Source: Linepithema humile (Eukaryota; Arthropoda; Insecta; Hymenoptera; Formicidae). Taken from it: a stretch of DNA of 64,000 nucleotides. The stretch lies in contig NC_090133.1 in NCBI RefSeq assembly GCF_040581485.1, positions 20,212,001-20,276,000 of the forward strand, given 5' to 3'. The notes beneath the pieces are model-generated. The model made no database searches, was not told where the DNA came from, and saw nothing but the letters and a program-made list of their open reading frames with translations. Position 1 is the first letter of the stretch. Each line of letters begins with the position of its first letter. Positions 14,401-29,900 of the stretch are shown here, piece after piece. A program made the translations under genes and the position numbers.

Positions 14401-16568
14401 AAAATGTTTCACGATTGCTGGACATTTGACACTCGTATAGTCTTACGTCGCGCGCTAGCATCTCACACGAGTATAAATTTATTATCCGCGCTCGAAAAAC
14501 TCACGTAAAATCTTTTGAAACAATACGCACCTGAGAATTGTTAAGGGTTCCGGAACGTATGTAAATAGCGCTGTAAAAGATGTGAAAGATCAGAACTTGC
14601 GGTACCGCCCGCAGGCGGGTTTTATAATCACTCGCCGAGGTGGATCGGGGCAAGTTTCCGCTGCCCTTCGTCGCCCTTTCACACCGTTGAATCTAATTAC
14701 GGGAACGTCAGTTTCGCGAACTTTGCTAGGTTTTACATCTTTATACACCGTGCCACGGTATTACGGCAGTTTTGCATCAGCATCGAGAAACGTATCTTCC
14801 GCGCGATATTAACTGCAAATTTGTTCCAACAACAATGCAGCCTCGACATCACAAATTAATCCAGTGAAAATAATGTCATCTAAGTTTTTAAATGATAAAA
14901 TTGAATAAGAAATTAAATAACATAGTATATAAAAGAGAGAAACAACAAGCAAAAGTTACATTGTATAGTGAGTTTAGATAGTTCAATACTCGATAGTCCG
15001 AGGCGCCGTGCAGTTCAACCCACCTTTAAGAAGACTATTGATAGTTCTTTTTTCAGAACAAAGTAACTTTCTTACTCTTTTTAAAGAGTCTCGCTATCTA
15101 AATAGTCTAAATACAATCATCAATACAAACACGTTCTATAGTTAATTTCAAGTAACATTATGTACCGTCTTTTCTCCTTTTTTTGCCTCGAGTTCCGTAT
15201 AGTTCGAGTTTTCGGTAGTTTGAACTAATATCTTTCTTGTTCTATTTCATTTTAAGCTATCAAAACTTTATCGAAGTTCATAATTTCAATACTGCTTTAT
15301 AAAGATCTCATTTAAAACAGTAAATGAATTCCGCTATGAAATGCAACGCGCTTTCGAAATTATTGTTTAAAATATGGATGAATTATTCGCACCTTCCGTT
15401 AAAAAAATGCGCACGTATTCAAGTCGCGTGGAAAGCAATTGATTTATCTGTCTTTTCGTCGGCATTTCCCGAGTCCAAGTTGGCACGAAGGGGAACCTTA
15501 AGCATCCTTCGCTTGTTCGCTTTGCTGTTCAACAAACTATCATCAAAGAAGTTTTAAAGCCGACCGAAAGCAGCGCCATCGGCAGACAGATGACTCCAGA
15601 CTTTTATTCGCACAAAGCACGTAATGTTTTGTATGAAAGTCTATTAAGAAAAGAAGACCTCGCAGCCATTTAAAGCAGCTATCAGTTATTTACTCAATTT
15701 GTGAAATAATGAGCACTGTATTAAGAGAGAAAAAAAGTAAATAAATAATAAGAAACATGTAAAACATTCTGTACTCATTTTATAATAAAAAAAGGCAAAA
15801 GCATCGATCGTGAAGAGAGAGATTTACGAGATATATGTAATTTATTGTGAAAGTGGCCGAGAAATAGCATCATTTTCTTTAATGACTAATAGCGAAATTG
15901 CATCGATAGAATTACCATCATTCATTCCTTGGAGACTCAGTAATGATCTTAGCAAGTCCGCTTTTACGAAGAAAGAGCGCGCGTTTCCTCAGTCAGAAAA
16001 ATCCAATGCCGACGAATGGTTTCACGAGTAAAAGACTTAACGACGAGCTATTTACGATGTTGCGGATCAACTCGCGGAGTCAAATCGGCGAACGAGACGA
16101 CGAGTGAGCGAATAGAGGTCGATTTCAGAATCTGCTCTCCCGTATAGTGACCCGCGCGCGACAAAGCCTGCCTCCACGGTGGACAAATCGTCCGTGAAAT
16201 AGAGAAATTCGCGAGGATCCTGGAGAAAATCCGCATCCGTTTCCGGAATACCTTATGACCGGGACCTGTTAACATTCAGACACGGCTGGATCGCGTAGGC
16301 GGGCGGGTAGGTAGGTAGGCGACTAGATAAATACATTCGAAATGCACATATATACATACGAAACACTTCGTCAGAGATGACCTACATATATATATAAAGC
16401 TTATATATGTATAGATAAAGCTCGCAATTCATCGCACAAGAAATACGCACGAAAGTTTCGTCATTCGTCGAATCTTGCAGACTCAAAACGTATCTTAAAC
16501 TTCTCCAATTCTGTGAATAGCGCATAGGGTCAAATGGACTAATTAATATCTTCGTGCAAACTCTCTCT

Positions 16569-16569
<1 letters not shown>

Positions 16570-16608
<39 letters not shown>
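16570..16608. repeat. (AT)n microsatellite
   Basis: About 19 AT dinucleotides, followed by GTATATGTATAT imperfect units. Confidence 0.96.
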
Positions 16609-16614
<6 letters not shown>

Positions 16615-19600
16615 GTATATCTGCAATGATTTTTCAATCATAAAATTAATTAATTTAATAAATATATTAACAAATAAAATGGCAGTAGAGTGACATCTCA
16701 AAAAGTAATTTACCAAAAGATTTGAAAACATTCATATAAGCATGTTCCAGCTCTAATTAAAAAAAAAATTATTAATTATTAATTTAAGAAGTAAAAAAAT
16801 ATAATAAGCGGTAAAATAGAACAATTGAAATTTGAGTAAATAGTATATGCCGTGATTTGCTTCTAATATAAAATTGATAGTTACCATTAATTGACAGTCC
16901 GACAAATTGCTCGTCGTTATCGAACGTTTGCACATTCATAAAACATGCAAAATAAATACGGCGACAGTGTCGCTGCGCTTGCGTGTATTCAAAAGTGGTA
17001 GGGGGCTTTTGGATCGATCTTTCAGTTTTATCCATAAGTAGTGGTCCATGTGCAAAGGGTCTTTCATTTATAGAGATTGCTTAACGATTTTCAATAAATG
17101 CGACTGTGCCAATAATAGAATACTCTTTTTTTGAACTATGCCACTCAGGCGAGCAACAATATCTAAGAATGTGAAATATTTTTGGCCGGATTAAATACGG
17201 ATGCGGAAATTGAATATAACGAATCTTCAAATAATGGTAGACGTGGAGATTTCCGAAGCGCATGATAGTTGTTTCTGCGCTTTTTGTTAGTCACGCTCCG
17301 AAACGTAATTAATTCGCAGACGTTGAACGCAAACTTCACAGCAACTTTTTCTTAACAAGCTCTATCCTGTGTCCCGTGATTCTTTCTTTCGAGACACGTC
17401 TCTAAAGAGCTCTGTCTCTCCGCCAGGAATTATTATTCCGACGTTAACAATGTGCCACGAAAGTTCCTTAGACCGGCTGTTATTAATAAAATTAAAGATT
17501 GCTAACTGGTAAATGTATATTTTATCATTTCTAATCAGGTTTGCGTAACGAATACAGGAGACGTGACGGCCGATTTGCCGGTACAAGCCCGCCCTTGGTA
17601 TAACGTAGATAGGTTGAGACCCCATTAGATCTCAAGTTGATCCTGCAATCTCCTAAGGCGATACCAGACTACGAGTGCGGCGTCTGTAATAGGCGCTCAT
17701 GTAAAAGACGGCCCCATATTCTCGACTTCGCGTAAAGTCAGTGTCACGTATACTCACATGCAAAATTGTAGGAGCCTTTTAGTAAAGTGCTTTTGTTGAT
17801 AATGTCCTCAGTCGACTACGCGCTTGGCTACGAGATGCGAAAACGTGACAGGAGCGATTAGGCAATTTAAAGGGATACGTAATCGTGTACGTGAATATAC
17901 TATCATCGAGCAATCTGAATACAATTAATCCTCTATGATCACGAAATGTTTGCGAAATCACGACGCTGTATTGATCGTATTCGATATATTAGCGTTACAA
18001 CTGAAACGTGTAACACGATAAAAATAAAAATTTGACATTTCGCATATTTTTCAAATTATAGATTAGCTAGCTTGCAGCTGGCTGAAATAATATTCTAAAA
18101 TACTTCAGCAAGAATATTATAATTACGTAAAGAGAATTTGGATTTCAAGCGCATCTCGAAACTAGCGCTATTAAGGTCGAGTATTAAGCAAAGTATCTCG
18201 TGCAATGGATGCCAGGAATAGTGATTCGCCCGTGTTGAAAAGTGCATACAACGATCCCATGTGTGCGCGCATACTATTATATCTGAAATAATTTCTCCAT
18301 TTATCTCCGCGCGGAGCTCTAGCCGCGTATTATCCGGTTTTCCGGTTTCGAATCTGGCATGTTTAAAGTTCGTTTTTCTTGGTTTGGGCGGCTATGCCAT
18401 TGTCCATCGTGAACAGCAACAAGAAAGTAATAACCGCACGGCGAAATGACAAATTCGCTGCAAATATTGCAGGGTGTACACGTCATAAATCCGCGTTATG
18501 GCTATAATGCAGCGCGTATAACGGTTTTCAGCGCGACTCTGTTTTACATTATAGTAGCAAGTAATCCGTTATGGTTAATACGACGCACTAATGTCTGTAT
18601 AAACATTGTAGGACGGTGAGAAATTACTCCGGCAGGTTTAACTGCTCGTCGGAGAAAGGTCAGTTTGTAGGACTGTCTAATAAGTTAAGAAAGTAATCAA
18701 ACAACTTTAATTTCAATGTCCGCGAAATTCTCGTTACTTGTTACTAGACTTTCTTGGCAGGAAAGCCCTGAAACCTTCGCACAATAGCGTAAAAATTAAT
18801 CCCGCTAGAATGATTTCTATGCACGACATTTCTGACTTCAACATCATGATTCGACGAATAATACTTAAAGATAAATTCCTATTGATGTGTAAAATTTATT
18901 TTTTCGACTAAAAAAAGTAATCTTAATTGCATACGATTAAAGAGATAAGAGCAGCGATCGATTGACGCGTAAGTAAGACATTTGCTTGCGAATAATCTAT
19001 ATATACTTGTACGCTTACTGTATCTTTGTCAATTGTATGACCGCATAAAAGTGTGCGACGACAGAGCGCAGATTATAGATCGATTTTCGCGTAGTGGCAG
19101 TATTCCATCGCGCGCGCTCTGCACACCGACATCGATATCCTTGTGTAATGGAACCATTCTGAACCAATCGCAAGGAAATTGCCCTCGAAAATACACCGGG
19201 CAAAAGTGGTAGCCCTACATAGTCGCACTGGTTGAACGTTAACGAACTTAAAGGTGTACGTAGCTGGCATCAAAATGGCCCTCGCACGTTTTATCGTATG
19301 ACGCGAATACAACAAAATCAAAGCTACTCGTCGACGCAACAAAATATCTGAGATTTTTCTTTCCATCCCGGACATCTCTTTTACTTCAATTTCCTGTATA
19401 CCGTGTAAAAAAAGTATAGTCGTTTATTTCGGAAATGTATATATAATTATACGCCAAAAATAAGATTTAATAACTCAAAGTGTCTGCTGAAATCTTGGAA
19501 AAATAATATTTTCCAAGAATTCCCTAATTTTCCCTGCATTGTTGACCCAACTTTCAGGTAAAAATAGAAACGTAAGATAGATACATTTTTATAAAAGCAA

Positions 19601-20899
19601 AAATAGATTAATAAATAGATATTTTCATATATTCAAGATAAAGTTATTTATTTTAGAATTTTTTTAGAAAGAATAAAGAGAAAAGAACCACTCACGTTTG
19701 AAATATCAAATTAAAGAAATTAAATTAAATATTAATCAGTCGATCGCAAAATAGAAAAGTAAAATTCTCTAAAAAAATTTAACAAAAATTCTCCGATAAG
19801 TCCTGATAAAATGTTCTGATATTTCTAGGCAGGAAAAAAATTCACCGAGAATTTCAGCTTTTTTCAAGGAAGTAATAGACACTCTCTGACTTTTCTGTGA
19901 CAGTGCAAAAATTCGTATATTATTCCATCAAACTGATATTATTCCGCGACCTGCGAACGCGAGGGACATTCTTACGCGCACAAGTTCAGCATATTTACCG
20001 GTCACAACTTGTTCGCTATTGGTACCCCGTTGCTGCTGTTGCTGAAGTGACGCCCTTCTCGAGAACTTGACGACGAGAAGCTGGGATATATCCAAGGGAC
20101 ATGTTTGTAACGTCCTACCGCCACGCGCTCCTGCTCAAACTTACATTACCGTGTTCAGACGCGGAACGTTTCGCAACAGCTCCTGAGGTATGTACACGGC
20201 GAGGAGAGACGCGCATATAGTATCATACGTATATATGCGAACGCAATGCGAGCTATGGAAACACATACGCGCGCATCACACTGCGAGGTCGCGGAAGCAT
20301 GTGATAATAAACGCGGCGAGATAATGCGCATTAGGCGGAGAAGGCGACGGAATTGTGACCGCAACATTCTCGCCAGAATGTACATCAACTGCAAACGTTT
20401 CGTTGTATTCCGGATCGCGTCGGAAAAGTTTTTCCAGATTGAGCGGATCGCGATAAAACAGAACTCTGAATAACTAGCGCTTGCTTATCTCCCTTTCTAT
20501 CGCGATATCTCTCTTGTGAATTCCTCGATCAGCTGTTGACATGTGTGATACAGTTCCTGCGCGTAAGTGTCTTTTAAAATACTCTTCTCGAACCGTGTTG
20601 TGTCACAGCTGTCTGAATATTTTGAATACCGTCAGATATTCTTTTCTTGAAACCTATATTTCGACTTTAATATATTCGATAGAAAATGTACTGTTTCTAT
20701 GAAATATCTCTTATATATTGAACACATCATTCATTTTAGAATAAAATAATTATTACTTAGAGATTCTTAGAGATTAAAACGCTCTTGCAATAAAAATACA
20801 TATATAAATGTTTTATGCAGAGAAGAATATCTACGTGCAAAGTAATACAAACAGACTTAAGCCGTATATCTGTGCAAGCCTATTTAAATGTTAATACAA

Positions 20900-20985
20900 A
20901 CAGACTGCCCTCTGCGAGATTCAAACTTACGACTCGACTGTGACGTTTCGCTCAATTCTATAGCCGCTCTAACTCCTCGATGCAA
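20900..20985 (-). repeat. possible tRNA-like SINE head relic
   Basis: Read on the minus strand, the segment contains GTTAGAGCGGCTA, resembling a pol III A box, and about 45 nt further on GTTTGAATCTC, resembling the B box GGTTCGANTCC. The T-arm stem does not pair properly and no full cloverleaf forms, so this is not an intact tRNA gene. A tRNA-derived SINE fragment is the best guess. A 14-nt direct repeat (TAATACAAACAGAC) lies at 20,845 and 20,892, on the 3' side of the relic in minus-strand reading. Confidence 0.3.
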
Positions 20986-23900
20986 CTCGGTTGTCACTGA
21001 GCCTTTAATGATGTTGTCAGACGGCACGTCCTCTCATTGTCGCCATTAATGCAGAACAGATAATGCAGGATGTCGTAGGAATTACGAAACCGTCGTCAGC
21101 GCAGATAAGCGTTTCCCGCATTTGATCGGCGATTTAACTAAGCGATCGTGACTAATAAGAAAATCGATCGTTCACCTCGCTTTATCTGTTACGAAAATCT
21201 TAAGAGAACCATCCTACATTCATTTTTTTATTGTTTACTATTCAATCTACGGTTGATTATTAATTACTTTGTAAAATTTTACCGAGAAAAACTTAATTTC
21301 ATCTCTTTTTTAAATCGTACTTTCAGAAATCCATCAATCAAATGCAAAAGTGACTCGCTTAGATCGATCGTGCTTAAAAACGGATTCGGCGATCAATCAT
21401 GTTAAGTAGTCGAAGTATCGTCTAGACCAAGTAAATGCATAAAATAAAATGTGTGTGTGTGTGAAATCCGATATAGTGCCTGACCTTTTGTTATTGAAGA
21501 TCAGATATATCAGTTAAATATTTTAAGAAAACCTTTTATCAGTCTATTTATGGAACTATCATTTAAAACATAATGATGCAAATTAGAAATCAGTAATAGA
21601 TATGTATCAAATGTTGCGTTTAACTTTTATATATGTTCCTCATGTTAAAGTACAGAAGTAATGATAATATACAGAAATCTATTCAAACTCTACAAAAAAA
21701 CAAAAAATATAATTTTTTTTAGTTATCTCTTCTAACGTTGCTAATCTTCTGTACCTAATTTTTTATATGTAGAAACATTTATCCCACATACGTCAATTAT
21801 ACGTCTTCGAACAATAATACGACTTGATGCTCATTAGACAAACATCGTTAGCAATAGACGACTGATCAATTAGCCAAGCAGATAATTAGCTGTTTACGAG
21901 ACAACTGTCGTAAGCAGACGATCCGATACAGCGCGAACGCGTTCTGATGTAGAAATGCCGCCGGATCGCTTCCGAGTACCGACTACACTCATATAAACGC
22001 AAGGATATAAGTGCATCCGTTTTCCTTCTCGTGGAAACGGATGGCTGATATTGACTCTCGTTTCAATATTCAGCTTCTTGAATAAAACAACAGCGACTGA
22101 CCGGTCAGCCGCGATCTCCCGCGAGCCACCGTGTATATTCCGAAGATCTTGCCGCCACATCAACATTCGTCCGCGTCCGTGAAAAAGATAGCCCACTTGC
22201 ATGCCCATACGTTGATAAACACCGAATGCAACGCCGCGCAGCGAAATCACTTCATAAAAATAATGCCGTGATTATTGCTGTAATCCGAAAGACGCGAACG
22301 ATCGATACGCCTATCTCAGTCCTACAACGCGCGGCATCTATCACATTTGATAGAATTTCGCCAATCAACCCGTCATCTTGTAACATTTATATAGTTAAAA
22401 AAAACCTAGCGAAATATTGTAAAATATTTTTCTACTTTATCAAATGATGAATGAGGAAAAAAATATATTTGCCTCGGAAAAAGATTTTTTTTACAATAAA
22501 AACTTGAAAAAATAATGGATGGTGCAACTAATGTAATATTTGGATCAGATTGAATATAAATGGAATATAAAGCACGGAAAGAGTGTGAGAAAGAGCATTC
22601 TGACTTGCGGAATTGCGATGATTCGGTAGCCGATCTCTTGAAGGCGACTGAAACCGTTTGAGGAAATGCATATATACGCCATATATACGCCGCGTTATAT
22701 CGATGCTTTATATGCATCTCCGACTGTGTATGTATGTATATGTGCATGGCCACGTGAGCGCGATAGTGTGCGGCCGACCAAAGCCCCGACTCATATAGGA
22801 GTGTTTAGACTTTAGGATGCACATGGGAACGCGCGAATCCGGGTGGCGCGGTAACCCGTATTAGGGTCACGTGCAGATTTGCCGAGGTGAGACCCTATCT
22901 TATGCGTCCCACGTACACTCATCTCCGAATCAGAAACCCGTCATAAACGATGCAAGGACCATATCCTCCTCGAGGCGCTGTGCCGAAATTTCAGCCACGT
23001 GAAACCTTACGCGCAATATACGCGGTGCGGGAAATCAGGCTGCTCGCCGCCGCCATTCCTGCGTTTCCGGCTGACTGGCAGTTCAGTAATAATTGAAACG
23101 ACGAGCCACACCGGCTCGTTTATGTATACTTTAAGGATACCAAGATTAATCGGTTGCGTGGAGAACCCACGAGATCGCGGGGTGCGGTTGGCTAGAAACT
23201 GAGCTACTAAATCTGTGACCCTCTTGAAGGATTTCTATGATTCAAGAGTGGACGCACATTCGTCAACTCGATTTAGAACAGCATGATATCTCTTCAATTA
23301 TCGCCTCTAAAAATTACTTAAATGTAGTTTGCTACTTTTTATTTTTAAGCGACCGATGCAAATTTGCATCGGCAAAACTTGCAAATAGATGGTATTTTGG
23401 TATTTGGCTGTTGACGTCAGCCAACGTCATTGTAAAAATCATGCGTAATTGCACGTTAGGAACCGTCGACGCGAAGGACCGGACCTCTCGGTTAAATAAG
23501 CAACCGCAAATTTCGACAGTTTGACGCGAACTCGCGAAAATACCAAGATATATTTGTTCATTCGCTCGTTTGTGAATTCGAGGCGAGTAGAACATGGTGC
23601 GTGATCGATCGACGTAGACAGTATATCAAACGTGTATCCATCCATCCAGCCTGACTACTATGACACAAAGTCTCGAAGGGGGACAAGAATATCCTATTTC
23701 CGGGTATTTTATCGACGGCTATTCTCTATGCTTTGCGAATCACTGCAGATCGTGTTTTGAACCGTATCATTCGTTTGTCGAATATATTCCCAGCGAGCAC
23801 GCACGCTCGCACGCGCAGTTACACACACACGTCCTGTCCGAATTTGCATTTTCATTGTGCATATACGCGGCATTTGGCCAGGAGACGAGCCCCGATTGTT

Positions 23901-26900
23901 TTTCTCGCGCACGACGATATCGTTTGTGGACTTACCGATATTTCTGGTTGAATTTACCACATAGTCGCGATACATGCGCCGCATTGAGGTATATACTGTG
24001 TAAGAATAACACGCGATCGGACATGAATATGCAAAAATGTCCATACGTTGTGTATATTATTTGAAACAAAATTTAATGTAATCATATCACATCTCTCGAT
24101 TATTATTCGTGATATTTATAAAACGTATACACATGAATGTATATTGTATTAATCTTAGACGATATTTTATCACAGGTCAAATAATTTGTGCTACTCACCG
24201 AAAAGTTGACACAGATTGCTCCACAAATTATTGCTGTTTCTCTCATTCGTCAACGTCGCAATTCAATTTGCAAAAAAAATATATATATATATATAAATTA
24301 TTCCAGGTTTATTTAAAGCTGAAAAATTACGAAATTGTGTCAGATATAACTTATTCAAATTTAGCCTGTACATTTATTTACGCATGGAATGATGAAGGAC
24401 TTAACTTACAACTCGATTATAAAACTACTTAAGATAAAAAATTAAAATTTTGATATAAGTGATGAGCCCTCATCAAGTTCTCGCCGGAGAGTTAATTTCA
24501 AGAAGTTAATTTCAAAGTTCTCAAAAATCTGTACACTAGAAAAATTTTTTCTATTATCATTGTTCAACGTGGGCTTTTCATAAAAATCTTGGTAACAGTA
24601 TAAAATTGGTAAAATAACTATCTGAAATCAAGTATGAAAAACCGTACGCATGCATCGGGGTGACGAATCGCATTAACACGCGGCGGCCTGCCATATGCGG
24701 GAAGAGAGGTAATCCGCAAGTCGTCGATCGGCGCTCTCACAACGAAAGCCGGTATTATCCGCGGTGGAGATGGAAATGCGTGCATTAGAGCCGCCAACGT
24801 GCCACAATTTCGCGGGGGGTGGGGAGGGAGAGAGCGACACGCACTCCGGTCAATAGTTTTAACTCACGAAAAATTTTAGGCCGCTTAAAACCGGCGCGTA
24901 ACACGCACGCCGCCGCGGCTCATCCGCGGTAATAATCCTCGCACGCCTGCATACGCATGCACACGCGCCGCGACCATGAATATTTACATCAAATCCGGGG
25001 TAAGCCCGCGCGCGTAGGACACACAACCCCGGCTATTTATTATCCGCTAAAATTATAACGTTCAACATCATCGACGTCGAGGGCCGCCGAGAGCCGCCGA
25101 GTGCCCGTGTAATCAAATCCCTTGTGTATATAAATATATAATCGCGGCGGCGAACAAGCGCCTGCGCGCTTCGCGCAATTCATGCGTCCACTCGATATTT
25201 CCGTATCGGCGGCAATTTACTGACGTACACGTGTCTGAAATTCGGTGATTGTACATCGAACTGAATTTTCATCCCTCCCTTAAGCCAAAGGTTTAACCGC
25301 CGGCCATCCGCACGTCCGATCCGGCCTGGCCCCGGCCCGGCGCACGGTCCGGTTCGCTCTCCCCTGATATGCAATAATGAAGTGGGCATGTAATTATGCA
25401 ATGTAATACTCCGGGATTGTGCCTAATTCGCGCTCGCGGCACCGCGACCCGTATTATACGGCATTGACGACAAAATAATTTCGACGAATCTGAACGCGGT
25501 TCGGCGATCTGCGAATTATCGACGAGGAAAAAGGGGGTCGCCCATCGGGGTGTAAATTGTTTCCGAACGTGCGCACGTCAAAGTTTTAATATTTGTCATT
25601 TTGTAGTAATTGACAGACTCGAAGCAAGATAAAGATGTACTTGTATTTCTTAACGAAAAGCAAAGAGAAAAAAGCGAGGAAAGCGAACGGCAACTTTACA
25701 TTTGACGGCGGCTTTAAAGTTGCCAGATACGAAACCACTTCGATAGGTGAAACGCTCATGGGATCGCCGTCCGCCAGACATCGTCGACCCGAGGGCCATC
25801 CCAGGCGACTTCACTTTTTATCCGGATATGGGAAACTGTGTTGGAAATACCGAACACCGATGGACATTCTTCATCGTGTGGAAAATCAAGCCCTTCCTCT
25901 TTTTTACTCGAACCGCGCATTTCTGAGCATTTCAATAAAATTATATTGAAGTTTTAGACACGCTAGTACATGTCATGCTCAAATTACGTTTGTCATAACA
26001 AAGATGTTTTATTACTTGAAAGTGAAATTAATTTTAACGATCAACCACAATTTTTGGAATTCTATAAACTAAAAAAAAATTTATTATTTATACCATTCTG
26101 CTTTTTGGCATAAACATATTCGAAACCTATCAGTAACCGCAAGACTGCACAGCCGCCACCGATCGATACAATTCGCGCTCGGCAGGCGTGCAAGCGACGC
26201 ACTTTGAGGCTTCGGGGCGGAGGATAATGACACTGCAACGAAGGCGTGCAAGGAAATCCAGAGAGTTAATTAGGAAGTACCACCGTATCAGTCGACGCGG
26301 TCGACCCACTCCTCCCAGAGGAAGAGAAGGAGAAAGAGGAGGAGACCTGATGCAAGATGCACGAGACGAGGTCGGGCCGGAGAGGTATGGTCGAACTGTG
26401 CCTTATATACAGGGATCTTAATGTACACATTCGCGCGTCTTAAAGGCGAAAGTTAGTTATCCGGAGGTGGTCCAACTTTCGGCACGGAGAGTGTCTGCAA
26501 ACGCGGTACTCGACGCCGTGTGATCCGTAAAGTTTGCACTTACACGTGAGATAATTCGCAGGGTACATCTTTTTCTGCAACGAGGCAGATAGAAGAGCAT
26601 AACTTAAGTTACTTACACGATTATGAATTTAACTTAGGCCATAAATATTTGGCTTAAGTACATGGCTTGTTACGATTGCTCATAAGTTCTTGTGATCAAT
26701 CAGAGACTAGCATTAAGAAAGACTATATTAAATTTATACTTTCTAAACAGTTTTGCGCTAAAAAAAATAAAATGTTTTGCAACATTTCTGCCAAATAAAT
26801 TACTGCATTGTAAAGCTTATATTTCTGCATTTTAATATAAATAAAATAATAGTAATTTTACAAAACAAAAATTTGCATGAGATATTTTAAATATTCGTAT

Positions 26901-29900
26901 CTTTTCTATTTACACATCCATAAATTAATGACATGAGAGATGCAAACATTGTCGCGTTATTGCATTTTTTATTTTTAGCTTTCCGCTACAGATACACAAA
27001 ATACACGATTTTCTCGACAAAATTTTCCGCTTAACATAAGCATGACCTAACGAGCAAAGTATGCCACATTTTTATTTCCGCGTCGCCAGACTACGTTGTA
27101 TATCAATTTCAAGCAAAAGCACTCGAAACAGATTTTCACTTAATGGCACATGCCAGCATTCGCCGTAGTAAAGTGTTCAACGGCACACAACCTCGCGACT
27201 ATTGTGCCAAGTGCGCGCAGCTACAAAACTCTTTCAACTGTCGTCCCGCGAAGTGTCGTAACGCACACCGAAGCATCATGTTTACGTTTTCTAGAAGACA
27301 AAAAATATGCAGTTGCCGAAAGAGAATAAAACAAGAACTCGTTCCTTCCGGCACCTTTGAATAATTTCGTTATATCAACTTAATGTTCAATCCAGATCTC
27401 AACTAAAGATGCAACTATAAAAATCGTTTTGCGCGACAACTTTTGTATCTCTTTAATCATCTATTTATGGATGTATGAATAGAGAAAAAAAGTAGGAAAA
27501 TTTCAAATTTTTCATGCAAGTTCTTACTTTATAAAACAGATTATTTTTTTTTTAATATAGAGAGTATAACTTCGCAATATAGCAACTCATTTGACAGTAA
27601 TATTTTTGTATAGCTGAATCCAATTTGACTGAATGCTTAACAAATCGTGCAATATTACAGTTTAATAACCGAGAAGAAATGTTGGTCGAATGTCCCTTTG
27701 ACAAAAATCGCGTTGCTGCGCAGCCGACGAACTCCGCAGTTTTAATTTCACTCTGCAACGATAGAGACGGATAGTATCGACGAAAAAAGAAATGAGCAGT
27801 CGCCCGTTTACCGACCCGCATATAGGTACCGCCGACGATGGGTATACACGGATCTATTATTCATGCATGAATTTGAAACGCACGTTACACCAAATTGGTA
27901 CCCTAAAGGGCTAACGTAGCGTACTGAATATTACAGACGGTTTTTAACATGGAAATCAATTCCGCGTATCAGATTCATACATAATAGATGTAAAGGAGTT
28001 GTTTCATGGAAAAAACCTATTCCACCGGGAAGTTTATACTGAAAAGCTGATGCGGTGGTGTAGTCTGATGAAAGGATCAACAGGGTCGATAGCTATTGGA
28101 TGCATTAGCGTGTCATTATACGCATATTACGTACAAAGGCGGAATAAGCATTACTATTATGTACGTTCCAATAATATCGTTTCGCTGCGTAACGTAGTTT
28201 ATACCTCAAATTCTGTAACTCTCAGCAAAATGCTTTCCATTCCGTGTAAGGACAGAAATATCATTGTATCGCGCAATCTTAATAAAACGGAATCCCTTCT
28301 ACGTAGAAGCTGGAATATAATCGAATGTTTTCTTCTCGCGTTCGCGATGCTACGCGAAAGAACTCGCAGTCTGTAATAGCGGAAAATTTTTACTGCGCGT
28401 GGAATTACCCGGTAAGCAACACCGACAATTGTCGCAAAACGCTCAAGCATTTCCGCGTTGTCTTATCGCGAATTACGATAGAGTCGAAATTTATCGCCAC
28501 AACGAAGCACCGTGAAATGCTGCTTACCGCTATCGCGATAAACATGAAGCGCAGACGTAATCGCGATTGTGCCCTTTCCTTTTCGTATTCCGGCCACTTT
28601 CCGACACAAATGAGCTTTTAGATCTCGCGACTGTTGTGCATACAAGATGACCTCTAAACATAAAAGCGCACGCAAACTGGTTCAAATATTTTTTTTTTCA
28701 AAAGTATGATGCCGATGTTATCATTAATAGACACCATTATTTGAATACAATTAATTTTCTAGTCTCTCGCTCACATCTCCAGTAAATCCACTATTTACAA
28801 CTTCACGAAAAGTACAGAAGTTCATAAAAAAAAAAAAAAAGAGATGGAAGCATAAAGCGAAACTTTTCATGCTACGTTTGTACAATAATCAGATTTCGAG
28901 GATTTAAACGATTTTGACACGGGTGGTACGGGAAAAAGTTTCAATCCCCCGCCCTCCGCAATTAAGCGTAGACGTCCGCTGTCAGATACACTCACGTCGC
29001 TCGCGGTACTCTAAAACTCTGAATTCGTAAATCAACATGCGCAATATTCGGCGAGAAGTCGAATCCATTCGACGAGTGAAGACTCGGGACTTTAATCTGA
29101 AAGGATATCGATCGTGCCGCGAAAAAAGAATATGTAATAGGTAATGAAATGACCAATCTAATAGAAAGACGAGATATATTCGCGATAGTCAGTCGCACAA
29201 TCATATTGATAACGCAAAATCGGAGCAGACTGAGACGGTAACTCATTACCGTTCGCGGTTAACGATTATCGAATATCGGAAATCTCGTATTTACACCTAC
29301 ATGTAAACGCAGGTGCGCACGTGGCGCGCGGGAAAGGAAAGGAAACAGAAAGAGAGAGCGAGTGAAATAGTTAGCCATACATGACAGCCGAACCAAAAGG
29401 AAATAGCTAGAAGCGCTGACAAGGTATTTACAGCCAAACTCAACTACGGTGTAATTGAAATGTCAATTTCGTAACAGTAACTTTTGAAACCGTTGCAGCG
29501 ACAGTGACTAGGGCAATACAGATTGGATGAGCAAGGACGTCAAATACACAGTGCACCGTATAATTCCTTGTGCTATATATTTTCTTCTCCCCAACATAAT
29601 AATAAAATAAAATAAATAAATTCAATGATTTCACTTGTAAACTTAAAAATTTATATTTAAAATATTTACTAGAACTTGAATATTAAATGAGAGGATCGAA
29701 TTAAATATATAAAATAATATAAAGGATATAGAAATACAAGATACAAAATAAATATAAAACGACGTAGAACGATGGAACTCGCGTGCTTGATATCAAGTTC
29801 GCTCAAACGAAGAAGAAGACAGTAAAAGAAGCAGAGGGATCTATTGTTAGTTGCCGCGGGCGAAACGAGGCGGATCATCTTTCGGGCCAGTTAAAGTTTT

